Of a stretch of DNA of 64,000 bases, positions 17,071 through 26,684 are shown piece by piece. The notes below the pieces were generated by a model, which had not been told where the DNA came from, ran no database searches, and saw only the letters and a program-made list of their open reading frames with translations. The position numbers and the translations under genes were made by a program. The stretch is taken from NCBI RefSeq assembly GCF_035818675.1, contig NZ_JAYKZZ010000011.1, forward strand, positions 248,001 to 312,000. The letters run 5' to 3'. Source of the stretch: Parapedobacter flavus. GTDB taxonomy: Bacteria > Bacteroidota > Bacteroidia > Sphingobacteriales > Sphingobacteriaceae. Positions within the stretch are counted from its first letter, which is position 1; the number at the start of each line of letters is the position of its first letter.

Positions 17071-17395
17071 AGCTCTTGTTTTTGGCGTAACACTTCTGTC
17101 CATAGAACAACCGTTATCGGATTTTGTTGTTTTTGAATGGGTGTATCCTCTCCCGCGGAGCGGAAACTAAACTGCAAAACGTTTTCGGTTGAGGACAATT
17201 TTTATTGTTTTTGTCTTTCGCTGAGGACATTTTATGGAAACGTTGCACGAAAAATCCGGCATTCTGTTCGTTTAATCCCAATCTATTCCATGCGTTGTCT
17301 GCCCAACCCAAGAATGCCGGGAGCACCCGCGAAAGTTTTTTCTACCCCACCCCCCCCATGTTGCCACTTTTTCGGTATTACCTTAAAAGAGCAAC
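17071..17395. other. Intergenic region upstream of fecR, with a C8 tract
   Basis: 325 bp between the small membrane protein and FecR. No gene is supportable, and notably no ECF sigma factor, which usually precedes fecR. A run of eight C lies at 17350-17357, about 38 bases before the FecR start, between any promoter and the ribosome-binding region. No clean TAnnTTTG element was found for FecR. Confidence 0.5.
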
Positions 17396-18499
17396 ATGGA
17401 AAACGAAGCATCACGTATTGCCGAACTGCTCCGCAAGTACCGATCGGGTTCGCTTTCGGAAGCGGAGAAGGCTGAACTGCTGGAATATGCGGAGACGCAT
17501 GCGGGCACAAAGGCGTTGCTGCGTGATATGCGCCGCTCGTTTCGGGAAACGAACCTTGGCCACGTCGCTCAAGATGGTGCAGCCCATCATGAGGCGCTTG
17601 ACGACACCCGGGCCACGCGCATGCGGGCCGACATCTGGCGGTGGGTTGCCCCCGAAAAAGCCATCCGCCGTCTTCCTCGGTGGCGCATTCCCGCGGCGGC
17701 CGTGCTGGTGTGCCTGCTGGGCGCTGCTTATTTCCTGCAGCGCAATGCTACCGAACCGGTCACCTGGCAGCACCTCGCCACCACGGCCGGCGAGCATCAA
17801 CGCATCGTGCTGCCCGATAGCTCCGTGGTTTACCTCAATGGCAACTCTACCCTGTCTTACCCGCAAAAATTCAGCGGCGTGCAGCGCGTGGTACGTTTAG
17901 CTGGCGAAGCTTTTTTTGATGTATCGCACAACCCACAGCAGCCGTTTTTCGTGGTGGGGAAAGATTTTACCACCAAAGTATTGGGCACCGCCTTCAACGT
18001 AGATACCGACTTGGCACCCGGTATTGCTGTGGCTGAGGGAAAGGTCCAAGTGGTGCGTATACCACAAGCGACCGTACAGCAGACCTTGGATCGAGCGGCA
18101 TCCTGGCAGGCGAGAGTTGGTCTGCGCCAACCCGTACGGGTAGAGGAGGCTTGGGCCACTAAAGGCCCACGCGACGAGGCGTTCGTCACCGCAGCGCAAT
18201 ATGTATTGGTAGATACCGTATCGGGTATACTGGAGGTCGGACAGGGCAGCGCTCCCAACTGGCGGGCGGGTGAGCTCGCTTTTTATAACGCCCCTATCGG
18301 GCGGATCGCCAAGCAGCTAACCCGTTACTACGGCGAAGAAATCGTGGTTGATGAGACCATCAGCGGCTGTGAAGTTACCCTTCCGGCCATGAACAAGCCG
18401 CTCGAACACGTGTTGAGTACGCTGGCGCGCCTGCGGCAGGGCAGCGTAGTGAAAATACAAGAAACATGGCATCTCCGAGGGCGGGGGTGCGGATCGTAG
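17396..18499 (+). CDS. FecR-family anti-sigma factor
   Basis: 367 residues. A cytoplasmic N-terminal sigma-binding region (about 1-90, 'IAELLRKYRSGSLSEAEKAELLEY') precedes one transmembrane helix (about 97-113, IPAAAVLVCLLGAAYFL). The periplasmic FecR domain follows (about 125-240, 'TTAGEHQRIVLPDSSVVYLNGNSTLSYP' and 'LAGEAFFDV', 'VLGTAFNV'), then a C-terminal DUF4974-type STN-like domain (about 285-360, 'YNAPIGRIAKQLTRYYGEEIVVDE'). In Bacteroidota these proteins hold an ECF sigma factor inactive until the partner TonB receptor signals. The next gene encodes an STN-containing SusC, the expected partner. The matching sigma factor is not upstream but probably the one at 28714-29310. Confidence 0.93.
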   Translation: MENEASRIAELLRKYRSGSLSEAEKAELLEYAETHAGTKALLRDMRRSFRETNLGHVAQDGAAHHEALDDTRATRMRADIWRWVAPEKAIRRLPRWRIPAAAVLVCLLGAAYFLQRNATEPVTWQHLATTAGEHQRIVLPDSSVVYLNGNSTLSYPQKFSGVQRVVRLAGEAFFDVSHNPQQPFFVVGKDFTTKVLGTAFNVDTDLAPGIAVAEGKVQVVRIPQATVQQTLDRAASWQARVGLRQPVRVEEAWATKGPRDEAFVTAAQYVLVDTVSGILEVGQGSAPNWRAGELAFYNAPIGRIAKQLTRYYGEEIVVDETISGCEVTLPAMNKPLEHVLSTLARLRQGSVVKIQETWHLRGRGCGS

Positions 18500-18698
18500 A
18501 CTTCGATAACTAACCAACCTGATGATGAAGAAGAAAAAAGCCCCCGAATAATGGTATCACCGGCCCAAAACAACAAAGTCGGCAAAACCATGTTTCACCG
18601 ACTCGTTCACTGAATGGTAAGTGCAACGCCAAGCCTGAGAAACTTGTTGCAGCTACCTGAGTCCATACAAATTATTTACCCTATTCAGTTATGCAAAT

Positions 18699-21600
18699 AT
18701 GCAAAAAATTATATGTTTAAGTAGTTGTATATCATCTAAATTCATTATGCGGTTATCGGTGTTTGTTTGCGTGTCGGCCATGGCAGTAGGCTTAGTGTTC
18801 GCTGCCAATCCCGGATATTCACAGCAAGAGCTAGAGAAACGGGCGCATGTTGCGTTCAACGGCCTGCCGCTCGCCAAAGCCTTGGAACAGCTGCAGCGGC
18901 AAACCGGCGTACCGCTGGCGTATCAGCCATCGGCATTGCCCGCGTCGCCCGAGGTTACCTACTCGGCTAATAAGAAGGTGAAAGCCATATTGGCCGACGT
19001 GCTTGGCAGGTATGACCTCACCTATGAGGTGAAGGACGGCTTCGTTTTACTCAAGCCGCAATCTAAGCATAGCCAAGCGACGCCGATTACCGCCGCTGTG
19101 CCCCAGCCCGCAGAGATTACCGGCAGCGTGCAAGATACGGCGGGCAACTTCCTCACCGGCGTAACGGTATCTGTAGCTGGCAACCCGCAGATTGGATCGG
19201 CTACCGACATCAACGGCCGCTTCGTGCTCGCCGCACCACCAAACGCCACCTTGGTATTCACCTACCTCGGCTACGTGGAGCAGCGGATCACGCCGGGCGC
19301 CCAGCGCACACTCACCGTGGTGCTTCAAGCTTCCGAAGAGTCGAGCCTGGACGAAGTTGTGGTGGTGGGCTTCGGCCAGCAGCGGAAAATCAGCGTGGTG
19401 GGCTCGCAATCCACCATCAAACCCGAAGAACTGAAGCTCCCCGTGCGCAACCTGTCCAACTCCATCATCGGCCGCATCCCGGGCATCATCGCTGTGCAGC
19501 GCAAGGGTGAGCCGGGGTATGATGGGTCCGACATCTGGATCCGTGGCATCGCCACGCTCGACGCCGGCCTGAGCCGGCCGCTGATTCTCGTAGATGGCGT
19601 GCCGCGCAGCTTCAGCAACATCGATCCCGAGGATATCGAAAGCTTCACCGTACTCAAAGACGCTTCGGCCACGGCCGTATATGGCGTGCGTGGGGCCAAT
19701 GGCGTCATCATCCTCACCACCAAAAAAGGGTCGCCCGGCAAGCCGCGCTTCAACGTGCGCTACAACGAAGGCGTTACCCAATTTGTGAAGATACCCGAGT
19801 TTGCCGATGGCGCCACCTTCATGGAGATGGTCAACGAAGCCAACACCAACATGGGGCAGACGCCCACCTACTCGGCGGAAAAAATACAGGAAACCCGCGA
19901 CGGTACCGACCCGTACCTGTCGCCCAACGTCGACTGGTTCGATGAGCTGTTCCGCGATTTCGGCCGTATGCGCTCCATGAACGCCAACATCGACGGCGGT
20001 TTCGACCGCGCCACCTACTACGTGGGCCTGGGCTACTACCAGGAGGAAGGGCAGTACCGCGACGTGGAGACCATCGACTACGACTTCCAGTCGAAAGCCA
20101 AGCGGTTCAACGTCACCACCAACCTCACCTTCAAGCCTACGGTCACCACCGATATCCAGTTGGGCATCCAGGGATACCTCATGGTGGGCAACTCGCCCGG
20201 CAGGGGCGAAGGCACCATCTTCGGGGCCGCGTATGAGCGTACGCCCATATCCTTCCCCGCGCGGTACCCCGATGGGCGCATCGGCGACCTCAGCACCAGC
20301 GGCCTCACCAGCCCGTACGCGCTCCTCACCCAAACCGGGTATTCCACCTATTGGGACAACAACGTGATGTCCAACCTGCGTATCACCCAGCAGCTGCCTT
20401 TCGTGCTCGACGGCCTGTCGTTTACGGCCATGGCTTCGTTCGATGCATCCAACTACAACAAACAAAACCGCACGAAAGCATCCGATACCTGGCATGCCGA
20501 GCGCCGCAATGCCGAGGGCGAGCTGGAGTTCATCCAGAAATACACCGGATCACGCTTCCTGAGCTATAACAAAGAGGCAGCAGGATCGCGGCAGCTGTAC
20601 GTCGAGTCCGCGCTGAACTACGTTAAAACCGTGGGCGACCACAACGTTACGGGCATGTTCCTCTTCAACCTCAGCGACCTGTCCAATTCGCAGGCAGACA
20701 ACCTGGAGTCTTCCCTGCCTTACCGCAGTCTCGGTATCGCCGGCAGGGGCACCTATTCCTTCCGGAATAAATACCTCGGCGAGGTCAACTTCGGCTATAA
20801 CGGGTCGGAAAATTTTGCGCCCGAAAAGCGGTACGGCTTCTTCCCATCGGTGGGCCTCGGTTGGGTGGTCTCCGAAGAGCCTTTCTTCGAAGGTGTCAAG
20901 CCGGTGATGAACTTTCTGAAACTCCGCGCCACCTGGGGCAAAGTGGGCAACAGCAACATTGGCGGCCGCCGCTTTGCCTACCTCAATACGGTATATGAGA
21001 ATGTAGACGGCTACCAATTTGGCAAAGACCAGAGTTACAACTATACCGGCAAGGCGCAGAATGAAATCGGTGTCAACGTGGGGTGGGAAACCTCCACCAA
21101 GTACAACCTCGGCATCGAAGCCTGGTTTTTCAACAGCATGTTGAATGTCCAGGCCGACCTGTTTAAAGAGCACCGTGAAGACATCTTCCTGCGCCGGCAG
21201 GGCCTGCCGGGCTACCTCGGTGTGCGCAACGCGCCCTACGGCAATATCGGCAAGGTAGACAACCAGGGCATCGAAGGGCAGCTCACTTTCCAGAAAGTGT
21301 GGGGCGACGTGCGCCTGCAAGTGTTGGGCAACTTCACCTTCAACCGCAACGAAGTGGTGGAAGACGACCGCCCCTGGCCCTACGAATGGCAGTACCGCAA
21401 AGGGCGCAAGGTCGGCCAGAACTTCGGCCGCATTGCCCTCGGTTACTTCGAGGATGAAGCCGAAATCGCCAACGCCCCCTTCCATACCGGCACCGTGCGG
21501 CCGGGCGACATCCGCTACAAAGACATCAACGGCGACGGGAAAATTGACAGCAACGACGAGGTGCCCATCGGTTACGGCGACATCCCCGAGATCGTCTATG

Positions 21601-22070
21601 GCGCCGGCTTCACGTTCGGCTACAAGGCCTTCACGCTGTCGGCCCTCTTCCAGGGCATCAGCAACGTGGATATCCTCGTTAACGGCGAGGGCGTCTTCCC
21701 GTTCCGGTTCAGCACCAACAACGGCAACCTGATGAGCAACATCGGCGACCGGTGGACCGTGGAGAATCCCAACCCGGATGCGTTTTACCCCCGCCTGAGC
21801 ATCGGCGAGCTCAATGCCAACAACGTGACCAGCACGCACTGGCTGCAAAACGGCCGATACCTCCGCTTGAAATCGCTGCAGTTCGCGTATGACCTCCCCA
21901 AGGCCTTCGTGGCCAAAGCGGGCTTGCGCGGTGCCAGCCTCTTCTTTTCGGGTATCAATCTGCTTACCCTGTCGGAGTTCAAACTCTGGGACGTCGAGTT
22001 GGGCAATGGCCGGGGGTCTACGTACCCCAACGTGGCCACGTATAGCTTCGGCGCAACCCTGAATTTTTAA
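18699..22070 (+). CDS. SusC-family TonB-dependent transducer with STN signalling domain
   Basis: 1123 residues. A signal peptide near 15-41 (MRLSVFVCVSAMAVGLVFA) is followed by an STN secretin/TonB domain (about 47-118, 'HVAFNGLPLAKALEQLQRQTGVPLAYQ'), a carboxypeptidase-regulatory-like domain (about 137-215, 'ITGSVQDTAGNFLTGVTVSVAG'), the VVVVGFG linker, the plug (about 240-360, 'ILVDGVPRSF', 'VLKDASATAVYGVRGANG') and a barrel ending LNF. The STN domain is the part that contacts FecR, so this receptor should both import a glycan and report its presence. The ATG at 18747 (residue 17) is a plausible alternative start that gives a cleaner signal peptide. It heads a plus-strand run through SusD and three further glycan genes. 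Confidence 0.95.
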   Translation: MQKIICLSSCISSKFIMRLSVFVCVSAMAVGLVFAANPGYSQQELEKRAHVAFNGLPLAKALEQLQRQTGVPLAYQPSALPASPEVTYSANKKVKAILADVLGRYDLTYEVKDGFVLLKPQSKHSQATPITAAVPQPAEITGSVQDTAGNFLTGVTVSVAGNPQIGSATDINGRFVLAAPPNATLVFTYLGYVEQRITPGAQRTLTVVLQASEESSLDEVVVVGFGQQRKISVVGSQSTIKPEELKLPVRNLSNSIIGRIPGIIAVQRKGEPGYDGSDIWIRGIATLDAGLSRPLILVDGVPRSFSNIDPEDIESFTVLKDASATAVYGVRGANGVIILTTKKGSPGKPRFNVRYNEGVTQFVKIPEFADGATFMEMVNEANTNMGQTPTYSAEKIQETRDGTDPYLSPNVDWFDELFRDFGRMRSMNANIDGGFDRATYYVGLGYYQEEGQYRDVETIDYDFQSKAKRFNVTTNLTFKPTVTTDIQLGIQGYLMVGNSPGRGEGTIFGAAYERTPISFPARYPDGRIGDLSTSGLTSPYALLTQTGYSTYWDNNVMSNLRITQQLPFVLDGLSFTAMASFDASNYNKQNRTKASDTWHAERRNAEGELEFIQKYTGSRFLSYNKEAAGSRQLYVESALNYVKTVGDHNVTGMFLFNLSDLSNSQADNLESSLPYRSLGIAGRGTYSFRNKYLGEVNFGYNGSENFAPEKRYGFFPSVGLGWVVSEEPFFEGVKPVMNFLKLRATWGKVGNSNIGGRRFAYLNTVYENVDGYQFGKDQSYNYTGKAQNEIGVNVGWETSTKYNLGIEAWFFNSMLNVQADLFKEHREDIFLRRQGLPGYLGVRNAPYGNIGKVDNQGIEGQLTFQKVWGDVRLQVLGNFTFNRNEVVEDDRPWPYEWQYRKGRKVGQNFGRIALGYFEDEAEIANAPFHTGTVRPGDIRYKDINGDGKIDSNDEVPIGYGDIPEIVYGAGFTFGYKAFTLSALFQGISNVDILVNGEGVFPFRFSTNNGNLMSNIGDRWTVENPNPDAFYPRLSIGELNANNVTSTHWLQNGRYLRLKSLQFAYDLPKAFVAKAGLRGASLFFSGINLLTLSEFKLWDVELGNGRGSTYPNVATYSFGATLNF

Positions 22071-22089
22071 GAACTATCAAGAATAACGA

Positions 22090-23880
22090 ATGAGACGCAT
22101 ATATCTTTTATTGACCACCCTGTCGCTGTCGCTTCTGCAGGCGTGTAACAGTTTTTTCGATCAGATGCCCGACGACCAGCTGACGCTGGACCTGGTGTTT
22201 CAGAGCAAGCAATATTCCGAAGAGTTCCTGGCCCACGCCTACAGCTACGTGCGCGACGAAGCCGACCGCAAGGGCGGCGTGCCGTTCGATCCGCTATCGG
22301 ACGACTTCGATGTGCCCTATAGCGAGTCGCCCGCCTATCCCTTGAATATCGGCAACTGGAACGCCGCTTCGGGCAATTACAATTTTTGGCACGACTATTA
22401 CCGGGGCATCCGCCAAGCCACCTATTTCATCCTGCACATCGACGAGAACCGCGAGTTGCAAGGCATGGCCGGCGGCCCCAAGTTGATCAAGCAATATAAA
22501 GCCGAAGCGCGGTTTCTGCGCGCCTTCTTCTATTTCAACCTGTTGCGGCAATACGGCCCGGTCATCCTCATCGGCGATGAGATCATCGCCAGCGACCTGG
22601 AGGGGGGCGACCCCAAGATGAACCTGCCCCGCACGCCGTACGACGCGTGCGTGGACTACATCGTCAGTGAACTCGACCTGGCCGCCGCGGACCTGCCGCT
22701 ACACTTCACGGCGCAGAGCGAACGCGACTACGGCCGCGCCACCAAAGTGGCCTGCATGGCCGTAAAAAGCCGCCTGCTGCTCTATGCCGCCAGTCCGCAG
22801 TTCAACGGCAACCCCGAGTATGCGGGCGTTGCGAACCCCGACGGTACGCCCCTGTTCAACACCCAATACGATGCCACCAAATGGGAGCGCGCGGCCAAGG
22901 CCGCTAAAGACCTGATCGACCTCGATATCCTGGGGTTGTATAAAGTGGCCGGCGACGACGGCAACATCGACCCCTACCGTTCCTACCGGGATATCTTTCT
23001 TACTCCCTGGAACAACGAAGTGCTCTTCGCCCGCAAAGGCACCGACCTTGGCTGGCCTTACGAGAAGCATATTGCGCCCCGGCCCATCGGCGGGTGGCCC
23101 AGCTACTCCATCACGCAGCAGCTGGTGGATGCCTACGAAACCGCATCCGGCAAGCGCATTGACGAACCCGGTACCGACTACGTCGAAAATGGCTTCTCAC
23201 AAGCCGACGGAAAGTATACCGAAGCGGGCACCTACATGATGTACGTCAACCGTGAGCCCCGGTTTTACGTCACGGTGCTGTACAACGGCGCCTATTTCCC
23301 GTCGCATGTGAACGGAGCGCAGCGCATGGAATTCTTCAAGACCGGTTCGTCGGGCCGCGACGGCGCGCGCGACTATCCCCACACGGGCTACGTGGTGGGT
23401 AAAAACGTCTCGCCCAACTCCGACGTGCGCAACTCGCAGTTCATCGCCCGGCCATATATCCTCTACCGCTATGCGGAGGTGTTGCTGAGCTACGTGGAAG
23501 CGCTTAACGAATCGTCGCCGGGGCATCCCGATATCGCCACCTACCTCAACGCTATCCGCGAGCGGGCCGGCCTTCCGGGCGTGCCCGAGAGCCTGGGCCA
23601 ATCCGAAATGCGTGAGCGCATCCGCCACGAGCGCCGAATCGAGCTGGCCATCGAAAACCTGCGCTGGTCAGACACCCGGCGCTGGAAAATCGCCGATCAG
23701 ACCGATGGCGGCGAATTCTGGGGCATGAATACCGGCGCGGGCACATCGCTGCACGACCCCGCTTATTACCAACGGACCGTCTTTGAACGGCGGGTGTTCC
23801 GCAAGGAATATTACCTGTTCCCCATCCCGCAGTCGGAAATGGACCGCAACAGCAATCTCGTACAAAACCCCGGTTGGTAA
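22090..23880 (+). CDS. SusD/RagB-family nutrient-binding lipoprotein of the PUL
   Basis: 596 residues. MRRIYLLLTTLSLSLLQAC carries a lipobox with Cys19. SusD landmarks are present: 'FWHDYYRGIRQATYFILHIDEN', 'KAEARFLRAFFYFNLLRQYGPVILIGDEI', 'YGRATKVACMAVKSRLLLYAASPQFNG', and a C-terminal 'PYILYRYAEVLLSYVEALNE.. LNAIRERAGLPG' ending 'YLFPIPQSEMDRNSNLVQNPGW'. It follows its SusC partner by 19 bp. Its role is glycan capture at the cell surface and lidding of the porin. Confidence 0.95.
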   Translation: MRRIYLLLTTLSLSLLQACNSFFDQMPDDQLTLDLVFQSKQYSEEFLAHAYSYVRDEADRKGGVPFDPLSDDFDVPYSESPAYPLNIGNWNAASGNYNFWHDYYRGIRQATYFILHIDENRELQGMAGGPKLIKQYKAEARFLRAFFYFNLLRQYGPVILIGDEIIASDLEGGDPKMNLPRTPYDACVDYIVSELDLAAADLPLHFTAQSERDYGRATKVACMAVKSRLLLYAASPQFNGNPEYAGVANPDGTPLFNTQYDATKWERAAKAAKDLIDLDILGLYKVAGDDGNIDPYRSYRDIFLTPWNNEVLFARKGTDLGWPYEKHIAPRPIGGWPSYSITQQLVDAYETASGKRIDEPGTDYVENGFSQADGKYTEAGTYMMYVNREPRFYVTVLYNGAYFPSHVNGAQRMEFFKTGSSGRDGARDYPHTGYVVGKNVSPNSDVRNSQFIARPYILYRYAEVLLSYVEALNESSPGHPDIATYLNAIRERAGLPGVPESLGQSEMRERIRHERRIELAIENLRWSDTRRWKIADQTDGGEFWGMNTGAGTSLHDPAYYQRTVFERRVFRKEYYLFPIPQSEMDRNSNLVQNPGW

Positions 23881-23898
23881 CTTAAAAAGACATTAAAC

Positions 23899-24861
23899 AT
23901 GAACAACATCAAGAATATATCCATCGGCTTGGGCATGGCGTTACTGACGCTGGCGTGTGGTAAAGACACGGGTTTCGAAAATCCCGACCGTTTTGCGCAG
24001 GTTTACATGACACAAGCCTACGACCTGCCCAACATCAAAAGCCTAGCCATCGAATCCGATGCCCAGCCACTCTATTTCGGTGCGTCTTTCGGCGGGGTCA
24101 ACTACCCGTCGCAAGACATCCGTTGCCGCTTTGAGATCGCCTCCGAGCTGGTGGCCGACTATAATGCGGCCAATTTCACGGCCTACGAGCTGCTGCCCGA
24201 GGCGAGCTATACGGTAGAAGACTTGGAAGCCGTACTTAAGCAAGGCGAGCTTAGCTCCGAAGTGCTGCGCATCGATGTACATACCGAGCATGAAAGCATC
24301 GACGCCCGTAAGCAGTACATGCTACCGGTGCGGCTGGCTGCCGCCGAGGGCGGCCAATACCCCATCAACGAGCAACTCCGTGTCACGTACTTCGTGGTGC
24401 GTACGGCCTATACCGAGCTGTCTAAAACCTCGTGGGAGGTTGTCAGCTTCAGCTCCGAAGAAACCGTAGGCGAAGGCCCCGACAACGGCCACGCCAAACA
24501 CGCCATCGATGGCAATCCGGACACTTTCTGGCATACCCAGTACCGCGATGGCAATCCGGCGCATCCCCACTACCTGGTCATCGATCTGGGCAGCACGCAG
24601 GCTGTGCACGGCTTACGGATATTCGGCCGCAGCAGCTGGGCACCAGGGCGCCCGTTGGATATCGAAATACTGGTGAGCGACGACGAGGTCAATTGGGTAA
24701 CTGCCGGCGCGTACGCATTGGATGGCGATGTGGCCGAAAATGAGGTGTCCTTTATCGACAACGGACAGAAAACGATCGATGGGCGATACATCAAAATCGT
24801 GGTCAACCGGTCGTTCACCGATTCCAACCACACCTGTATCGCCGAAGTGGAGGCATTTTGA
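23899..24861 (+). CDS. DUF1735 plus F5/8 type C (discoidin-like) surface lipoprotein
   Basis: 320 residues with lipobox LLTLAC (Cys20). The first half (about 25-165) resembles DUF1735, an immunoglobulin-like domain common in PUL surface proteins ('FTAYELLPEASYTVEDLEAVLKQGELSSEVLRIDV'). The second half (about 175-320) is an F5/8 type C carbohydrate-binding fold ('HAIDGNPDTFWHTQY', 'PHYLVIDLGSTQAVHGLRIFGRSS', 'GRYIKIVV'). Its position after SusD is that of SusE/F-like surface glycan-binding proteins, so glycan binding is the best inference. Its stop overlaps the next start (TGATG), implying translational coupling. Confidence 0.88.
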   Translation: MNNIKNISIGLGMALLTLACGKDTGFENPDRFAQVYMTQAYDLPNIKSLAIESDAQPLYFGASFGGVNYPSQDIRCRFEIASELVADYNAANFTAYELLPEASYTVEDLEAVLKQGELSSEVLRIDVHTEHESIDARKQYMLPVRLAAAEGGQYPINEQLRVTYFVVRTAYTELSKTSWEVVSFSSEETVGEGPDNGHAKHAIDGNPDTFWHTQYRDGNPAHPHYLVIDLGSTQAVHGLRIFGRSSWAPGRPLDIEILVSDDEVNWVTAGAYALDGDVAENEVSFIDNGQKTIDGRYIKIVVNRSFTDSNHTCIAEVEAF

Positions 24862-26684
24862 TGAGAATGACAGCCATTACCTTGCTTTACCTGGCTTGCG
24901 CCGGAGCACATACCCACCTGGTGAACTGGCATTCATCCAAACGCATATGGATTAACATGAGGGTGAAATTTCACATAAACATGCTAGCGCTGGCGTTAAC
25001 CCTATCCGGTCCGCACGTTTCCAACGCAAAGGGCGTCACCGCAGACCGCATTGACGTCACCGCCTATGGCGCCCATCCGGACGACGACAGCAACGATGCC
25101 GACGGCATCCGGCAGGCGATGGCTGCCGCCCGGAGCCAGCCCGGCGCGACGGTCTATTTCCCGCCAGGTGTGTACCGGTTCAGCGATGATGAGGCACGTC
25201 GCATCGAGTACGAGGCTATCAGCGGCCAGTATGGCGAAGATGTGCAAGGTCGCTTATTCAAGCCCGATGCCCCTTACGTCATCGCGTTAGACCTCGCCGA
25301 TAGCCGGGGAGTGACCGTAGAAGCTGCGGGGGCGACCCTAGTGCTTGAAGGGTGGTATGAGGCCGTTTCCATCACTGATGCCGCGAACGTGCAGATCAAC
25401 GGGCTCACCATCACCTACAAGCGACCACCCCATACCATCGGGCAAATCACCGCCGTGGCCGATGACCATTTCGATATGCAGGTGGACACCCGCCGTTATG
25501 CGATGCTCGACAGCGCGGTGACCGGCCGCATCCATTTCTACGATGTGTCGAAAGCACGCGTATATACTGGTGCCTGGCACGATAAAAAGGAGTGGCTCAA
25601 CGATACCACCATCCGGGTATTCTCGGGGGCCCGGCCGCGGGCGGGCGACCTGTGCATTTTAAGGCATTCGGCACACTACCGGGCGGGAATTCTCATCAAG
25701 GAATCGAAGCATATCATCCTCCGGGATGTCACCATCCATAGCCAGCCCGGTATGGGTGTGGTGGGCCACCGCAGTGAAGACATCTTCTTGCATAACCTAC
25801 AGGTCATCCCCGAACCGGGCAGTGTGGTGTCTACCAACACCGATGCCACGCACTTTACCAGTTGCAAAGGCCGCATCGTGCTGGATGCCTGCAAGTTTGG
25901 CGGACAGGGCGATGACTGCACCAACATTCACAACTATTATTACACGCTGTATCCGGATGCCACGCGCAAGGGCTGGGTCGACATCGCGGTGGAGCAGGCG
26001 GATCTCCATGCACTCTCGCTGGATTTCCCCGACGTGGGCGACACGCTGTCGCTGGTGGATCGGGAATCGTTAAAGCCGGTAACCACGTATACGGTACGTG
26101 GCGTAGACACCAGCCACGGGGAGTGGCGGGTGTCCGTGCAGCTCGACCGGCCGCTGGTGGGCGATGGGGCCGGTCATTTCCTCACCAACGAATCCCGCAG
26201 GCCGGCCGTGGAAATCACCAACAATACGGTGCGTAGCCACCTGGCGCGCGCGTACCTCATCAAAACCAACCGGGTACGTATCGCCGGCAATACCATCCAG
26301 CAGAGCAGTGGTACGGCCATCCAGCTTGGTGCCGAAAGCGGCTGGCGCGAAAGCGGTCCGGTAACCGACGTCGTCATCGAAAACAACTGGATCGTGGATT
26401 GTGGCTACGGCCACGGCAGGCAGACCGGCACGGCCGTGAATATCGACGTATCCGGGATCGACGGTCCGCCCCCGCCGCTCAACAAAAACATCATCATCCG
26501 CAACAACACCATCCAAGCTACAGGCGTGCAAGCCATCTACGTGTCGGGCACGGATGGTGCTTCCGTGAGCCACAACGCCATCAGCGGCAGTGACCGTGCC
26601 GTGCTGGTAGAACACAGCGCCAACGTAACCGTACACGGCAATGGCCCACTTCCGGTAACCATTAAAAACACCAAACACGAATGA
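24861..26684 (+). CDS. GH110-like right-handed beta-helix glycosidase (putative alpha-galactosidase)
   Basis: About 607 residues, close to characterised GH110 enzymes (about 600). It begins with a pectate-lyase-like nucleotide of the fold, 'IDVTAYGAHPDDDSNDADGI', then repeated beta-helix coils. The segment 'TDATHFTSCKGRIVLDACKF' followed by 'GQGDDCTNIHNYYY' matches the GH110 active-site region, where family members carry a DD.xNVHG motif; here DDCTNIHN is a variant. GH110 enzymes remove terminal alpha-1,3-linked galactose. I chose the ATG at 24861, which overlaps the upstream stop and has GGAGG nearby. The ATG at 24958 gives a more typical signal peptide (MRVKFHINMLALALTLSGPH) and is a real alternative. 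Confidence 0.75.
   Translation: MRMTAITLLYLACAGAHTHLVNWHSSKRIWINMRVKFHINMLALALTLSGPHVSNAKGVTADRIDVTAYGAHPDDDSNDADGIRQAMAAARSQPGATVYFPPGVYRFSDDEARRIEYEAISGQYGEDVQGRLFKPDAPYVIALDLADSRGVTVEAAGATLVLEGWYEAVSITDAANVQINGLTITYKRPPHTIGQITAVADDHFDMQVDTRRYAMLDSAVTGRIHFYDVSKARVYTGAWHDKKEWLNDTTIRVFSGARPRAGDLCILRHSAHYRAGILIKESKHIILRDVTIHSQPGMGVVGHRSEDIFLHNLQVIPEPGSVVSTNTDATHFTSCKGRIVLDACKFGGQGDDCTNIHNYYYTLYPDATRKGWVDIAVEQADLHALSLDFPDVGDTLSLVDRESLKPVTTYTVRGVDTSHGEWRVSVQLDRPLVGDGAGHFLTNESRRPAVEITNNTVRSHLARAYLIKTNRVRIAGNTIQQSSGTAIQLGAESGWRESGPVTDVVIENNWIVDCGYGHGRQTGTAVNIDVSGIDGPPPPLNKNIIIRNNTIQATGVQAIYVSGTDGASVSHNAISGSDRAVLVEHSANVTVHGNGPLPVTIKNTKHE

Noticed and set aside
16892..17110. 72-residue frame overlapping the small membrane protein
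   Set aside because: It is rich in Arg and His without a plausible fold and is offset from the frame that has a ribosome-binding site and two clear membrane helices.
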